Shown: positions 45,755-54,991, numbered from the stretch's first letter. The stretch is 64,000 bases of DNA from Halomonas dongshanensis (GCF_024790395.1 NZ_JAJISC010000005.1:248001-312000), one strand, 5' to 3'. The notes: generated by a model not told the origin, from the sequence alone. Numbers and translations are program-made.

Positions 45755-46378
45755 ATGCCCCACGACTGGCTCGCCTTTGCCAAATCCCTTCGCGCCATTG
45801 CGCAAACCGGGCAGACTTATACCGATAACAAGTACGAGCTGGAGCGTTACCGGCAGTTGGAGGCGTTGACTAACCAGATGTTTGCCGTACTGGGGGATGT
45901 GCCCATCGAGAAGATCGAGCAGCTGATCATTCCCGACAAGGGCTACGCAACGCCAAAGGTGGACGTGCGCGGTGCCGTCTTCGATGAGGCTGGCCGGGTT
46001 CTCTTGGTGCGCGAGATCAAGGATGGCCGCTGGACGCTGCCCGGCGGCTGGGCAGACGTCAACGAAAGCCCGAGCGAAGGCGTGTTGAAGGAGATCTTCG
46101 AAGAGTCCGGCCATCGGGCGAGCAGTCCAAGGCTTGCCATGCTCAAAGACCGCAGCCTGCACCCCTACGCTTACTACTCACCGGATCACATTTATAAGCT
46201 GTTCTACGTCTGTACCCACGAGGGTGGCGCGTTCGTGCCCAACAACGAAACCGATGCCGCCGATTTCTTCGCCCGCGACGCGCTACCCCCGCTCTCGGAA
46301 GGGCGCACTTTGACGGTAGATATTCACGAGTGCTGGGCGTTTGCCGCGTCGAATGCGCCGGGTATCTACAGCGATTGA
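45755..46378 (+). CDS. Nudix hydrolase with N-terminal helical domain
   Basis: A 207-residue Nudix protein. An N-terminal domain of about 60 residues (WLAFAKSLRAIAQTGQTYTDNKYELERYRQLEALTNQMFA) is typical of a group annotated as ADP-ribose or related pyrophosphatases. The Nudix box is GGWADVNESPSEGVLKEIFEESGH, with Lys in the usual Arg position of REUXEE, a common variant in this group. ATG 45755 is chosen because AAGGA lies eight bases before; ATG 45746 is possible. Substrate not predictable beyond a nucleoside diphosphate derivative. Confidence 0.9.
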   Translation: MPHDWLAFAKSLRAIAQTGQTYTDNKYELERYRQLEALTNQMFAVLGDVPIEKIEQLIIPDKGYATPKVDVRGAVFDEAGRVLLVREIKDGRWTLPGGWADVNESPSEGVLKEIFEESGHRASSPRLAMLKDRSLHPYAYYSPDHIYKLFYVCTHEGGAFVPNNETDAADFFARDALPPLSEGRTLTVDIHECWAFAASNAPGIYSD

Positions 46379-46379
46379 G

Positions 46380-46431
46380 CGCTTGCTACTCGCGTGCTCA
46401 CCAGCGCGGCGTTAGTGCGAGCGAGCAAGCG
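46380..46431. terminator. Bidirectional hairpin between convergent Nudix and kynB genes
   Basis: CGCTTGCT (46380-46387) pairs with AGCAAGCG (46424-46431), and CTCGC (46389-46393) with GCGAG (46417-46421), giving a 13-bp stem with a small bulge. It lies just between two converging genes. No T-run. Confidence 0.5.
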
Positions 46432-46439
46432 TGGGTAAG

Positions 46440-47210
46440 TTAGAGATACTCCAACACATCGAAGTGATCCCGTTCTGGGATAAAGAGCCGCTCGACCGGA
46501 ACGTACGCCTGGGCGAGCGCTTTTACCAAGTGGTCTGCCTGTTGGTGAAAGGTGGGCGGATCGTTTTCGGCGATGACCACACGCGAGGGCGGCACGGCGG
46601 CAAGCGGCCCATACAGCGGGCTCAGCTCACGCGCTTGAGCGAGGCTCAACCCCAGCGCGTCGTTGACGTAGGTATCCACCAGCGGCGTGAGATCATAGAC
46701 CCCGCTGACCAGCAAAAGCTCGTGAAGTTTGGCACGAATGCGCGGTGCGCTTTCGATAGCCGTCCAGAAGGCCAGCTGCGCGCCCGCGCTATGGCCGCCC
46801 AGCAGGATACGCTCGGCGCCGCCGCGTGCATCCAACGCCTCGGTGGCGGCGCTAAGCCCCGCAACGCACTGCGCGACCATCGTCTTGATCGACGTGTTCG
46901 GTGCCAAGCCATAGCCCAGGGAGGCGAAGGCCATTCCCTTGGCGAGATAACGCTGGGCGAGAAAATCGGTCGCGGTGTGGTCGAGCTGCTGCCAGTAGCC
47001 GCCGTGGATGAACACCATCAGGGGCCAAGGACCGGCGCCCTCGGGAACGAATAGGTGAAAGCCCGTTGCTGGATCGCTGCCCGCCTGATGAAAGGCGGGC
47101 TGGCATTGACGAACCAGCGCCTGCCCAGCGCTTGCCTGGCGGTCGAGGGTGGCCTCGAACGCGTGAGCGAAGTGGCTAGGCGAATAGGCTAGGTCTTTTT
47201 CGCTGGGCAT
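46440..47210 (-). CDS. kynB: Arylformamidase of the alpha/beta-hydrolase type
   Basis: A 256-residue alpha/beta hydrolase that removes formate from N-formylkynurenine. Oxyanion motif FIHGGYWQQLD near residue 72 and nucleophile elbow LLGGHSAGAQLAFW near residue 145; the catalytic His is probably in PERDHFDVLEYL at the end. This is the eukaryote-like esterase form, not the metal-dependent KynB of pseudomonads. ATG 47210 has AAGGA upstream; a longer frame extends to 47309 inside kynU. Third gene of the kynurenine operon. Confidence 0.88.
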   Translation of the reverse strand: MPSEKDLAYSPSHFAHAFEATLDRQASAGQALVRQCQPAFHQAGSDPATGFHLFVPEGAGPWPLMVFIHGGYWQQLDHTATDFLAQRYLAKGMAFASLGYGLAPNTSIKTMVAQCVAGLSAATEALDARGGAERILLGGHSAGAQLAFWTAIESAPRIRAKLHELLLVSGVYDLTPLVDTYVNDALGLSLAQARELSPLYGPLAAVPPSRVVIAENDPPTFHQQADHLVKALAQAYVPVERLFIPERDHFDVLEYL

Positions 47211-47221
47211 CGCATGGTTCC

Positions 47222-48451
47222 TTAGGTGACGGCGCCGCGAACGTGAAAGCGTGCTTCGCGGTATTCGCCGCTCTCGATCACCTCGCGAAAGTGCTGCGCC
47301 GCCTGCCAAACGTCGGCATAGCTCAAGTAGAGCGGGGTGAAACCAAAGCGCATGAGCCCCGGTTCGCGGTAGTCGCCAATCACCCCACGCGCGATCAGTG
47401 CCTGAACGATGGCGTAGCCGTTTTGCGTATCCACCAGCGAGACTTGGCTGCCGCGCTGGGCGGCCTCTGGAGTGATGTCCTCGATGCCGTGGGCGGCGAA
47501 GAGATCCTTCAAGCTATCGCGAAACAGTTCGCCAAGGGCCAGGCTCTTGGCCCGCAGCGCCTGCATGTCGACCTCTGCCCACATAGTGAGCGAGGCTTCC
47601 AGCGCCGTGTAGATCAGCGCAGAGTGGGTGCCGGTACGAAAGCGAGAGATGTCGCTGGCCGGGGCGTAGTCGGCCTCGAAGGCGAAGGGCGCGGCGTGGC
47701 CGTGCCAGCCAGAGAGCGGCTGCCAGCCTTGGTTGAGGCAGTCGCGGTCGACGTACAAAAACGCCGGGGCACCGGGACCGCCGTTGAGATACTTATAGGT
47801 GCAGCCCACGGCGTAGCGCGCGCCAGAGCCTTTGAGATCGACCGGCAGTGCGCCGGCCGAGTGGGCCAGATCCCAAATTACCTCGGCGCCGTGGGCGTGC
47901 ACCAACCGCGTGGTTTCGGCCATGTCGCGTAGCCGCCCGGTGCGGTAATTCACTTGGCTGAGTACCACCACGGCAACGCCGTCTAGGTGCGCGGCAAGCG
48001 CTTCGCCTTCGGGCAAAAAACGGTGCTCATAACCGCTCACCTGGCAGTAGCCCTGGGCAATATAGCCATCGGTAGGGAAGTTGCCGCCTTCGCTTAAAAC
48101 GACACGGCGCTCGTCCTGACGCTGGCCCATGAGGTAGCCCAGCAGCTTGAAGATGTTCAGCGTAATGTTGTCGCTCACCAACACTTCGCCGGGGCCTGCA
48201 CCGATGATCGGTGCCATGAGATTTCCCAGGCGCTCTGGGGCATCGAACCAGCCCTGGTTCCAGCCTTTGATCAATTCAGTGCGCCACTGTGCAAGGGTGG
48301 CGCTGACGGCGTCGGCGGTGGCTTTGGGCTGGGCGCCCAGCGAGTTGCCGTCGAGATAGAGCGTATCGGCGGGCAGATCGAAGCGCTCCTTGAAGCGGGC
48401 CAAGGGGTCGTTGAGATCGAGATCGCGAATGTGGTCGGGGCAGGGACGCAT
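47222..48451 (-). CDS. kynU: Kynureninase
   Basis: A 409-residue PLP hydrolase converting kynurenine to anthranilate and alanine. The aminotransferase-V fold is recognisable: LYLDGNSLGAQPKATADAV near the N-terminus, VLVSDNITLNIFKLLGYL, VIWDLAHSAGALPVDL (Asp contacting PLP), and the PLP lysine in VGCTYKYLNGGPGAPAFLYV near residue 225. AAAGGAG supports ATG 48451. Eleven bases separate its stop from kynB. Confidence 0.95.
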   Translation of the reverse strand: MRPCPDHIRDLDLNDPLARFKERFDLPADTLYLDGNSLGAQPKATADAVSATLAQWRTELIKGWNQGWFDAPERLGNLMAPIIGAGPGEVLVSDNITLNIFKLLGYLMGQRQDERRVVLSEGGNFPTDGYIAQGYCQVSGYEHRFLPEGEALAAHLDGVAVVVLSQVNYRTGRLRDMAETTRLVHAHGAEVIWDLAHSAGALPVDLKGSGARYAVGCTYKYLNGGPGAPAFLYVDRDCLNQGWQPLSGWHGHAAPFAFEADYAPASDISRFRTGTHSALIYTALEASLTMWAEVDMQALRAKSLALGELFRDSLKDLFAAHGIEDITPEAAQRGSQVSLVDTQNGYAIVQALIARGVIGDYREPGLMRFGFTPLYLSYADVWQAAQHFREVIESGEYREARFHVRGAVT

Positions 48452-48512
48452 GGCGGCTGACTCCTTTGGGAAAAGGTAACGGAACACGGCGTAAGCAGGA
48501 GGAGCATGCACC

Positions 48513-49367
48513 TCATACCGAGGTGCGTACGCTCCAAAGCTCGGGGAAGAACTGCAGGTCGAGCGCTTTGACCAGATAGTTCACCCCGGAGCTTCCGCCG
48601 GTGCCGCGGCGGTAGCCGATGATGCGCTCTACCGTCTTCATGTGGCTGAAGCGCCAGCGCTGGAAATTGAACTCGATATCCACGAGCTTCTCGGCAAGCT
48701 CGTAAAGATCCCAATAGGTGTCGCTTTCGCGATAGATGCGCATCCAGACCGCTTCGACGTCACTGCTGGGCGCGTAGGGCAGGCTAAAATCGCGCTCGAT
48801 CTTGTCGGCGGGAATGGCGAAACCGCGCTGGGCCAAAAGCTTCAATACGATGTCGTAAAGGCTTGGGGCGTGCAGCGCCTCGGTGAGCTTTTGATAGTGC
48901 TTGGGCTTGGCGCGATGGGCCTCGATCAGCTTGGCGTTCTTGTTACCCAGCAGGAACTCGATTTCGCGGTACTGATAGGACTGAAAGCCCGAGCTCTGCC
49001 CGAGACTATCGCGAAAGCTGGCGTAGTCCGCGGGCGTCATGGTCACCAGCACTTCCCAGGCCTTGATCAGCTGCTCCTGCACCCGCGAAACGCGCGTAAG
49101 CATCTTGAACGCAGGGCTTAGATTATCGGCGGCGACATGGCGCGCGGCGGCGTGAGCTTCGTGCAGAGCGAGCTTGATCCACAGCTCAGAGACCTGGTGG
49201 ATGACGATGAAGAGGAGCTCATCGTGCTCCTTCGAGGCCGGGTTTTGGCAGGCCAGCAGCGGCTCCAGATCCAAATACTGGCCGTAGCTGATGTCCTGAT
49301 CCCAGTGGATCGATTCGTTATCGACGCTGTTCTGGGTAGTGGGCTGGCTGGTTGTAGACGTTGTCAT
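48513..49367 (-). CDS. kynA: Tryptophan 2,3-dioxygenase
   Basis: A 284-residue haem enzyme opening the indole ring of tryptophan to N-formylkynurenine. Family motifs: YGQYLDLEPLLACQNP, LFIVIHQVSELWIKLALHE (His near the haem pocket), GFQSYQYREIEFLLGNKNA, and C-terminal RRGTGGSSGVNYLVKAL. The ATG at 49367 follows the M20 peptidase stop by four bases, so it is cotranscribed with it. The frame extends to 49409 but lacks family sequence there. Confidence 0.95.
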   Translation of the reverse strand: MTTSTTSQPTTQNSVDNESIHWDQDISYGQYLDLEPLLACQNPASKEHDELLFIVIHQVSELWIKLALHEAHAAARHVAADNLSPAFKMLTRVSRVQEQLIKAWEVLVTMTPADYASFRDSLGQSSGFQSYQYREIEFLLGNKNAKLIEAHRAKPKHYQKLTEALHAPSLYDIVLKLLAQRGFAIPADKIERDFSLPYAPSSDVEAVWMRIYRESDTYWDLYELAEKLVDIEFNFQRWRFSHMKTVERIIGYRRGTGGSSGVNYLVKALDLQFFPELWSVRTSV

Positions 49368-49371
49368 GACA

Positions 49372-50817
49372 TCATTCCGCCGTGAGTGAGGCGCTGGTGG
49401 TAGAAACATCGGCCAACGCCGTGGCCGCGGGCTCGCCTAGGTCCCAAAAAAGTCCCGTGGCGATTCTCAAGCCTTCTTCGATGATCGGCTCCAGTACGTG
49501 CTCGTCCGGCGCGTGCTGGTTGCACGAGGGGTAGGAGTGGGGCAGCCATACGGTTGGCAGGCCAAGCACGTCGGAGAAGCAGTGGTTGGGAATGGTGCCA
49601 CCGAGATTGGGCAGCACGTTGGGCGCTTTGCCCAGGGTGCGCGTGGCCGAATCGACGACGAAATGCACCCAGGGGTGCTCGGGCGAAAGACGCGTGGCGG
49701 CGTAGCCACCGAGCAGCGTCGAGGTCACCGCTGCGAAGCCGTGTGCATCGAGATGGGCGCGCAGGCGCGACTCGACCGCTTGCCAGTCGGTGCCTTTGAC
49801 GAAGCGCAGCTGCAAGATCGCCTCGGCGCTGGCGGGAATCGCGCCCACTGGCTTGTCGGTACGCCCGGCGCTAAGCCCGACGATCTCGAAGGTATTGGTG
49901 CCGTAAAGGCGCTCGCCATCGCTCAAACCTTGCTCGCCCCAAGCGGGGTTGAGCGTCGGGTCGGTGGGCTCGCCGCCTACCGGCAGCGGTCGAATCAGGT
50001 CGGCAACTGCGTCGGGAATCGGCGGCGCCTTCAAGAAATCGACCAGAATCTTGCCGTCAGCAGAGACGAGGGTGGCCAAGGCGTTGGCGAGTACCGCCGC
50101 CGAATTCGTAATGACGCCGCCCCAGTTACCCGCATGGCGCCCGCCGTTGCCGGTGTTAAGGGCAAGCTTGAACTGCAAGACGCCGCGCGAGCCGAGAAAG
50201 AGCGTGGGCATGTCGTGACGAATGCGCGGTCCGTCTGAGCCCAAGAAGACATCGGCGGCGAGCGCATCGCGGTATTGATCACACGCTTCTTCGAGCCCTG
50301 GCGAGCCGACTTCTTCGCTCATTTCGAAGAGCATCTTGACGTTATAGCCAAGCTTGCCCTGGCGCGCTGCAATCACTGCCGCTAGCGCTGCGAGATTGAC
50401 GCTGTGCTGGGCCTTGTTGTCGGCGATGCCACGGCCATACACACGACCTTCATGGAAGCTCATGCGCCACGGGTCGATGCCCTGTGTCCAGGCCTCTTCC
50501 TGACCTTCGGTAACGTCGCCATGGCCGTAGAGCAACACGGTAGGCAGGTTGGCATCTTCGATACGCTCGCCGATTAGCAGCGGCGGAAAACCCGCCTTGG
50601 GGTTTTCGATGATCTTGCTGGTGAACGCCATCGCTTCGAGCGCCGGGGCGATCTCTTCATCGAGATAGGCGTAGAGCGCTTCACGGCAGCTGGCGTCCTG
50701 GCTCACCGTACGGCGTGCCACGCGACGTTCGAGGGTGGCGTAGAAGTCGCCGCTGGTGAGCGTCTGGTCGACGAGCTCAAGCGCTAGCGTACGGCTTGAA
50801 GAGGCATCTAACGACAT
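49372..50817 (-). CDS. M20-family metallopeptidase upstream of the kyn genes
   Basis: About 481 residues of the M20 (ArgE/DapE/CPG2) dizinc family. Metal ligands are recognisable in LLYGHGDV, GRGIADNKAQH, EMSEEVGS and FLGSDGPRI, with the last His in NQHAPDEHV. ATG 50817 has GGAG six bases upstream; ATG 50832 is alternative. It could release tryptophan from dipeptides or N-acyl derivatives, since its stop is four bases from kynA; substrate is unproven. Divergent from a LysR regulator. Confidence 0.88.
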   Translation of the reverse strand: MSLDASSSRTLALELVDQTLTSGDFYATLERRVARRTVSQDASCREALYAYLDEEIAPALEAMAFTSKIIENPKAGFPPLLIGERIEDANLPTVLLYGHGDVTEGQEEAWTQGIDPWRMSFHEGRVYGRGIADNKAQHSVNLAALAAVIAARQGKLGYNVKMLFEMSEEVGSPGLEEACDQYRDALAADVFLGSDGPRIRHDMPTLFLGSRGVLQFKLALNTGNGGRHAGNWGGVITNSAAVLANALATLVSADGKILVDFLKAPPIPDAVADLIRPLPVGGEPTDPTLNPAWGEQGLSDGERLYGTNTFEIVGLSAGRTDKPVGAIPASAEAILQLRFVKGTDWQAVESRLRAHLDAHGFAAVTSTLLGGYAATRLSPEHPWVHFVVDSATRTLGKAPNVLPNLGGTIPNHCFSDVLGLPTVWLPHSYPSCNQHAPDEHVLEPIIEEGLRIATGLFWDLGEPAATALADVSTTSASLTAE

Positions 50818-50977
50818 GGAGTCTCCACTCATTGTTGTGGTGTGTTCGTGTGTAGCGCCAGGCCATGCGGCCTAGTTGCCACGTTAGCCGAGCGTAAGGC
50901 TTGCCCGGCTTTGCCACCATCATTAATATTTCAAGATCGCTTTCTAATTTCTATAACGTTTGCCGCGAGGGGTCACG

Positions 50978-51880
50978 ATGCAGGAACTTCACTTGCGCTA
51001 TTTCCATAGCGTGGCCAAAACCGGCTCGCTCTCGGCTGCTGCCGAAGAGTTACACGTGGCGGTATCGGCGGTGAGCCGCCAAGTGACCAACCTGGAACGC
51101 AGCTTGGGTATTCCGCTTTTCATACGCCGTCCGCGAGGAATGGAGCTGACCGAAGCGGGCAAGCTGCTTGCCGCCTATGCGCTGCGTAACCAACTCGAGG
51201 TCGAGGGCGTGATTAGCGATATGCAGGACGTTATGCAGCGCCAAGAGCAGAAAATTACCCTGGCGTGCCCGGACGGCATGGCGTGGCACTTTTTGCCCCG
51301 CGTGATCGCCTGCTTTGCCGCCCAGCATCCTTCGACGCGCGTCGAGCTTCAGGTGGTGGAATCAAGCCGCGCATCGGCGCTGGTCAAGGCGGGGGAGGTG
51401 GATATCGCCCTGACGTTCAGTCTGGCGCCCGATATCGGCGTCAAGGTGCTGTCGAGCCACAACGCGGCAATTCGCGCGCTCATGTCGGAGGATCACCCCC
51501 TAGCGGCATCAGCGGTGCTCGATATGGCGTCACTCCAGGGCTATCCGCTGGCCATGTCGCTGGGCGGCTCGACCATGCGCTACCTGTTCGATGTGGCCTG
51601 TAGCCTTGCGGGGGTGAAGATCGCGCCGAGCTTCTCCTGTGATTCGCTTGGGGCGATCTACACCATGGTCAGCGAAACTCCGAACATGATCGCGCTATGC
51701 AGCGCGATATCGGTCAGCGGCAAGGTCGAGCGCGAGGGGCTCGTGCTAAAACCCATCGACGAGCCGCAGCTTGCGCTACGCAGCCTGCAAGTACAGGTAA
51801 TGGCCGAGCGCCGCCTGCCGCCACCGGTGGAAGCCTTTCTCGACCTCCTCCAGCGTCAGCTGGAGGAGGTGCGCCACTGA
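50978..51880 (+). CDS. LysR-type transcriptional regulator
   Basis: A 300-residue LysR protein. The N-terminal winged helix-turn-helix is clear: LRYFHSVAKTGSLSAAAEELHVAVSAVSRQVTNLERSLGIPLFIRRPRGMELTEAGKLL. Residues 90-295 form the effector-binding domain. GAGGGG before ATG 50978 decides the start. It is divergent from the M20-kynA-kynU-kynB operon and convergent with yfcC, so it probably controls one or both, with a tryptophan-pathway or peptide ligand as effector. Pseudomonads use an Lrp-type KynR instead. Confidence 0.92.
   Translation: MQELHLRYFHSVAKTGSLSAAAEELHVAVSAVSRQVTNLERSLGIPLFIRRPRGMELTEAGKLLAAYALRNQLEVEGVISDMQDVMQRQEQKITLACPDGMAWHFLPRVIACFAAQHPSTRVELQVVESSRASALVKAGEVDIALTFSLAPDIGVKVLSSHNAAIRALMSEDHPLAASAVLDMASLQGYPLAMSLGGSTMRYLFDVACSLAGVKIAPSFSCDSLGAIYTMVSETPNMIALCSAISVSGKVEREGLVLKPIDEPQLALRSLQVQVMAERRLPPPVEAFLDLLQRQLEEVRH
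51843..51870. repeat. Perfect 12-bp inverted repeat in the end of the LysR gene
   Basis: ACCTCCTCCAGC (51843-51854), loop GTCA, then GCTGGAGGAGGT (51859-51870). It encodes part of the LysR C-terminus and lies between the two convergent stops, so it may limit convergent transcription. No T-run. Confidence 0.5.
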
Positions 51881-51901
51881 CTCAGGGCTTAGATACTCGC
51901 C

Positions 51902-53302
51902 TTAGAACGGTCCGTAATTGATGCCCACGGCAATCGCCACCAGGGCCGCCCCAAGCAAAATCCAGATCGCCACCAGTGGCAAGACGAACTTGAACCACTC
52001 GACGTAAGAGACCTTGGAGAGCGCCAGACACGCCATCAACGTGCCCGAAAAGGGGGTGACGATGTTGGTAACGGCATCGCCAAGCTTGAAGGTGATGAAG
52101 GTGGCCTGGCGGGTGACCTCGAGCATGTCACCGATCGGCACCATCAGCGGCATGACGATGGCGGCTTGACCGGTGCCCGAGGTGATGATGCCGTTGAACG
52201 CCAGGTTGAAAACGTACAGCAGCTCCATGGCCATGATCTTGCCGTAGCCGCCAAGCGAGGTGGTCACCGCGTGAACGATGGTGTCGATCAGCATGGCCTG
52301 CTTGAGCAGCACGATGATGGCCGCCGCCACGCCCACGACCAGCGCGCCATACATGACCTCGGCGGCGCCGCTCATCAAGCGCTTAATGAACTCGTTGGGC
52401 GAAATGCGGCACAGCGCCGCGGTTGCGATGCCCAGCATCAAGAAGGTCGCGGTGAGCTCGGTGATGCCCCAGCCGTAGTTGAACCCGCCATACAGGAAAA
52501 AGGCGAAGGCCACCACGAAGAGCAGTAACACCAGCTTGTGCACGAGCAGAAAAGGCGGCACGTCACTTGCCTGCTGCGCGTTGGCACCGGTGTCGAAGGC
52601 GTCGGCGCCCATGACGCTACGGCTGGGATCGGCGGTGATACGCTTGGCATAGCGGCTGATATAGAGCGCGGTCACGACAAGGAAGGTGACGAAGATCACC
52701 AGACGAAAGGCAACGCCCGAGAACAGCGGCAGCTGCGCGATGCTTTGCCCCGTAGCGGTCACCGTCGGATCGAACACCCCAGCGGCAAAGCCGGCGTAAG
52801 AACCCAAAAAGATGATGGCGACGCCCACGACCGGGTCGAGCTTCATCGAGCGGGCGAGATACAGGCCGATGGGAATGAAGGCGATGGCAAGGTTGGCGCC
52901 AACGCCGACCGAAGCCAGGGTGGCAAAGGTGGCACAAAAGATCATCACCAGCGCCGTCTGGCTGCCTTTGGCAAGTCCAATCAGGCGGTGGATGCCTGCG
53001 CTCATGGCGCTAGTGGATTCGACCACTTTGAGCACGCCACCTACGATGAGAATCAGGAAGATCAGACCCGAGGCGGCCACGAGCCCCTTATGGAAAGCGG
53101 TGAACAGATCCATCACGTTGAGCGGTACGGCATCGATGAAGTGAAAGCTTGCGGCATCGACTTGCGTAAGCCCATTGCTGGTGGTGCGTTCGTAAGTACC
53201 GGCAGGGATAACGTAGGACGCCAGGATCACGAGCAGCATAAAACCGAACAGAATGATGAAGACGTCCGGCATCGGCCGTTTTTTCTTAATAGGGGTGGTC
53301 AT
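51902..53302 (-). CDS. yfcC: YfcC-family membrane carrier
   Basis: A 466-residue protein with about 12 membrane helices belonging to the YfcC/DcuC-like group (ion transporter superfamily; relatives move arginine/ornithine, dicarboxylates or peptides). Family features: MPDVFIILFGFMLLVILASYVIPAGTYER at the start, GLIFLILIVGGVLKVVESTSAMSAGI, and FNGIITSGTGQAAIVMPLMVPIGD near residue 370. GGCGGAG precedes the ATG. Being next to the LysR and M20/kyn genes, it may import tryptophan-yielding substrates; this is inference. Confidence 0.88.
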   Translation of the reverse strand: MTTPIKKKRPMPDVFIILFGFMLLVILASYVIPAGTYERTTSNGLTQVDAASFHFIDAVPLNVMDLFTAFHKGLVAASGLIFLILIVGGVLKVVESTSAMSAGIHRLIGLAKGSQTALVMIFCATFATLASVGVGANLAIAFIPIGLYLARSMKLDPVVGVAIIFLGSYAGFAAGVFDPTVTATGQSIAQLPLFSGVAFRLVIFVTFLVVTALYISRYAKRITADPSRSVMGADAFDTGANAQQASDVPPFLLVHKLVLLLFVVAFAFFLYGGFNYGWGITELTATFLMLGIATAALCRISPNEFIKRLMSGAAEVMYGALVVGVAAAIIVLLKQAMLIDTIVHAVTTSLGGYGKIMAMELLYVFNLAFNGIITSGTGQAAIVMPLMVPIGDMLEVTRQATFITFKLGDAVTNIVTPFSGTLMACLALSKVSYVEWFKFVLPLVAIWILLGAALVAIAVGINYGPF

Positions 53303-53671
53303 GTTGTCTCCGCCTAGAGGCGATTGTCGTTTTATTTACCCACGCACTGATGACGTCTCTAAACGTCGCCGCACAGAGCCTGACCGTAAAGGGAGGTTGA
53401 GCCGCTCACACCGTTACGAAACGCATAGACATGGGGTGTTAAAAGGAAGCGTCCAGATATTGAGGCCTTGAGGGTGAAAGCCTTATGCACGCTACCAACT
53501 CCGCACGGCGGTAACAATTGTGTATTTTGGAAGGCATCTTTCTTGTTTGTGCAACGCAGGTTCCGGCTGCTATTGCCATGTGTAATGCAATGTATGGATG
53601 GCCGTGCTCGGGTTGTGCCGCGCGACTTAGATAAGGAATAATTGATATTTGCATTGTGACGAGGAAAGACA
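53303..53671. other. 369-base intergenic region without a convincing gene
   Basis: Divergent gap between yfcC and the DUF945 gene. Short frames on the minus strand here lack ribosome-binding sites and recognisable protein sequence. A tentative promoter for the DUF945 gene is TTGTGC (53613-53618) and AATAAT (53637-53642) with an 18-base spacer; GAGGAAAG provides the ribosome-binding site. Nothing else stands out. Confidence 0.5.
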
Positions 53672-54982
53672 ATGGCGAGCGGCACTAAAATAGTGGCAGT
53701 AACGGCGGTGGGCGTCATCGTGGTCGTGGGTGGCTATATCGGCGCCCAGTTCGTGGTCGGGTCGCAGGTGGAGAAGGCGTTGACGGAAAGCTTCGCTGAG
53801 CTTGACCGTTCGCCATCGGTCGACGTGACCGAGGTCGCCATCGATAAAGGGCTGTTCAATACCACGGCAAGCGCGACCGTTACCCTGCGCGGCGTGCCCA
53901 ACGCCTTTTTCGATGTCGACATGCTGGTGGACCACGGCATCCTGGGCGCGGATATTACCGGCACCATCGTACCCAACGACGACCTCATCCAGGGCGTGAT
54001 CGATATCGATCTGACCGCCACCCGCGATACGCTTAAAGGCCAGCTAACCGCTAGCGCCTTGCAGGCCGTCGAGGCTGACGCCACGCTCAACGACCTGGTG
54101 GTGGATCTTCACCGCGACGGCAGCAATACCTGGCGCATCGACGGCGTGGCGCACGATATCGTGATCAACGACGACGATGCCCGCGTTCACATCCATACCC
54201 CAAGCGTTGGCTATACCACCGAAGGCGAGGAGACTTACGTTACCCAGCAGCGTCTGGCTATTCCGCGCATCGAGATTCTCGCCCAGGGCATGAATCTCTA
54301 TATCGACGGCATCGAGTCGGCGGCGGAGTCCACCGGCGATGCGCCGCTGCTGGATCAAACCGGCTACTTTCGTATTGCCGATATCGGCGCCGATGACACC
54401 TCTTTCGGTAACCTCTCTTTCGATCTCGCCGCCACTAACTGGGATATGCAGGCGCTGCAGAGCTTCCAAGAAGCCTATACGCCGCTCGAACAGATGCGCG
54501 TGGCGGAAGAACTGCCCGAAGAGGAGCGCGGTGAGTCGGTCGACGAGGCAACCAAGCGTGAGCTTATGGTTCAAGCCATCGAAAGCGGCTACGACTTCCT
54601 TACCGCAAACCCAACCGTAGCGCTCGATCCGCTGGAAGCGCGCGTGACCGCTCCCATGTTCGGCCTCGATTTCGCACCGCGCCTAACGGCCGATGTGCGC
54701 TTCGATGGCGAAGATCTTTCACGCGTTGCGCTTTATAGCGCCACTTGGGATCGGTCGTTGGCGCTACCGGAAGCGCTGGAAGGCGAAACCATAACCCAAG
54801 ACGAGGCGCGTGAAGACGTGCTGGGCCGCCTCTACGTCGACGTCAGCATGACCACTCCGCCGGATTTGCTGATTGGCCTGATCCCCATGCCGTTCGCCGC
54901 CCTGATCGACCCCGAGCAGGAAGAGCAGCATCTGGTTTGGGAAGCGGGCAGCCTTAGGTTCAACGGCGAGCCGCTGATGTAG
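53672..54982 (+). CDS. DUF945 (YdgA-like) membrane-anchored periplasmic protein
   Basis: A 436-residue protein with one N-terminal membrane anchor (KIVAVTAVGVIVVVGGYIGAQFVVG) and a large exported domain made of beta-rich repeats (for example VDVTEVAIDKGLFNTTASATVTL). It corresponds to the YdgA/DUF945 family, whose role is not firmly known; the fold suggests envelope or lipid handling. GAGGAAAG precedes the ATG. Acidic composition is in line with a halophilic periplasm. Confidence 0.8.
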   Translation: MASGTKIVAVTAVGVIVVVGGYIGAQFVVGSQVEKALTESFAELDRSPSVDVTEVAIDKGLFNTTASATVTLRGVPNAFFDVDMLVDHGILGADITGTIVPNDDLIQGVIDIDLTATRDTLKGQLTASALQAVEADATLNDLVVDLHRDGSNTWRIDGVAHDIVINDDDARVHIHTPSVGYTTEGEETYVTQQRLAIPRIEILAQGMNLYIDGIESAAESTGDAPLLDQTGYFRIADIGADDTSFGNLSFDLAATNWDMQALQSFQEAYTPLEQMRVAEELPEEERGESVDEATKRELMVQAIESGYDFLTANPTVALDPLEARVTAPMFGLDFAPRLTADVRFDGEDLSRVALYSATWDRSLALPEALEGETITQDEAREDVLGRLYVDVSMTTPPDLLIGLIPMPFAALIDPEQEEQHLVWEAGSLRFNGEPLM

Positions 54983-54991
54983 CCATCTCCC

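Noticed and set aside
53359..53718. 119-codon minus-strand frame between yfcC and the DUF945 gene
   Set aside because: No ribosome-binding site, atypical composition, overlaps the DUF945 start; treated as noncoding.
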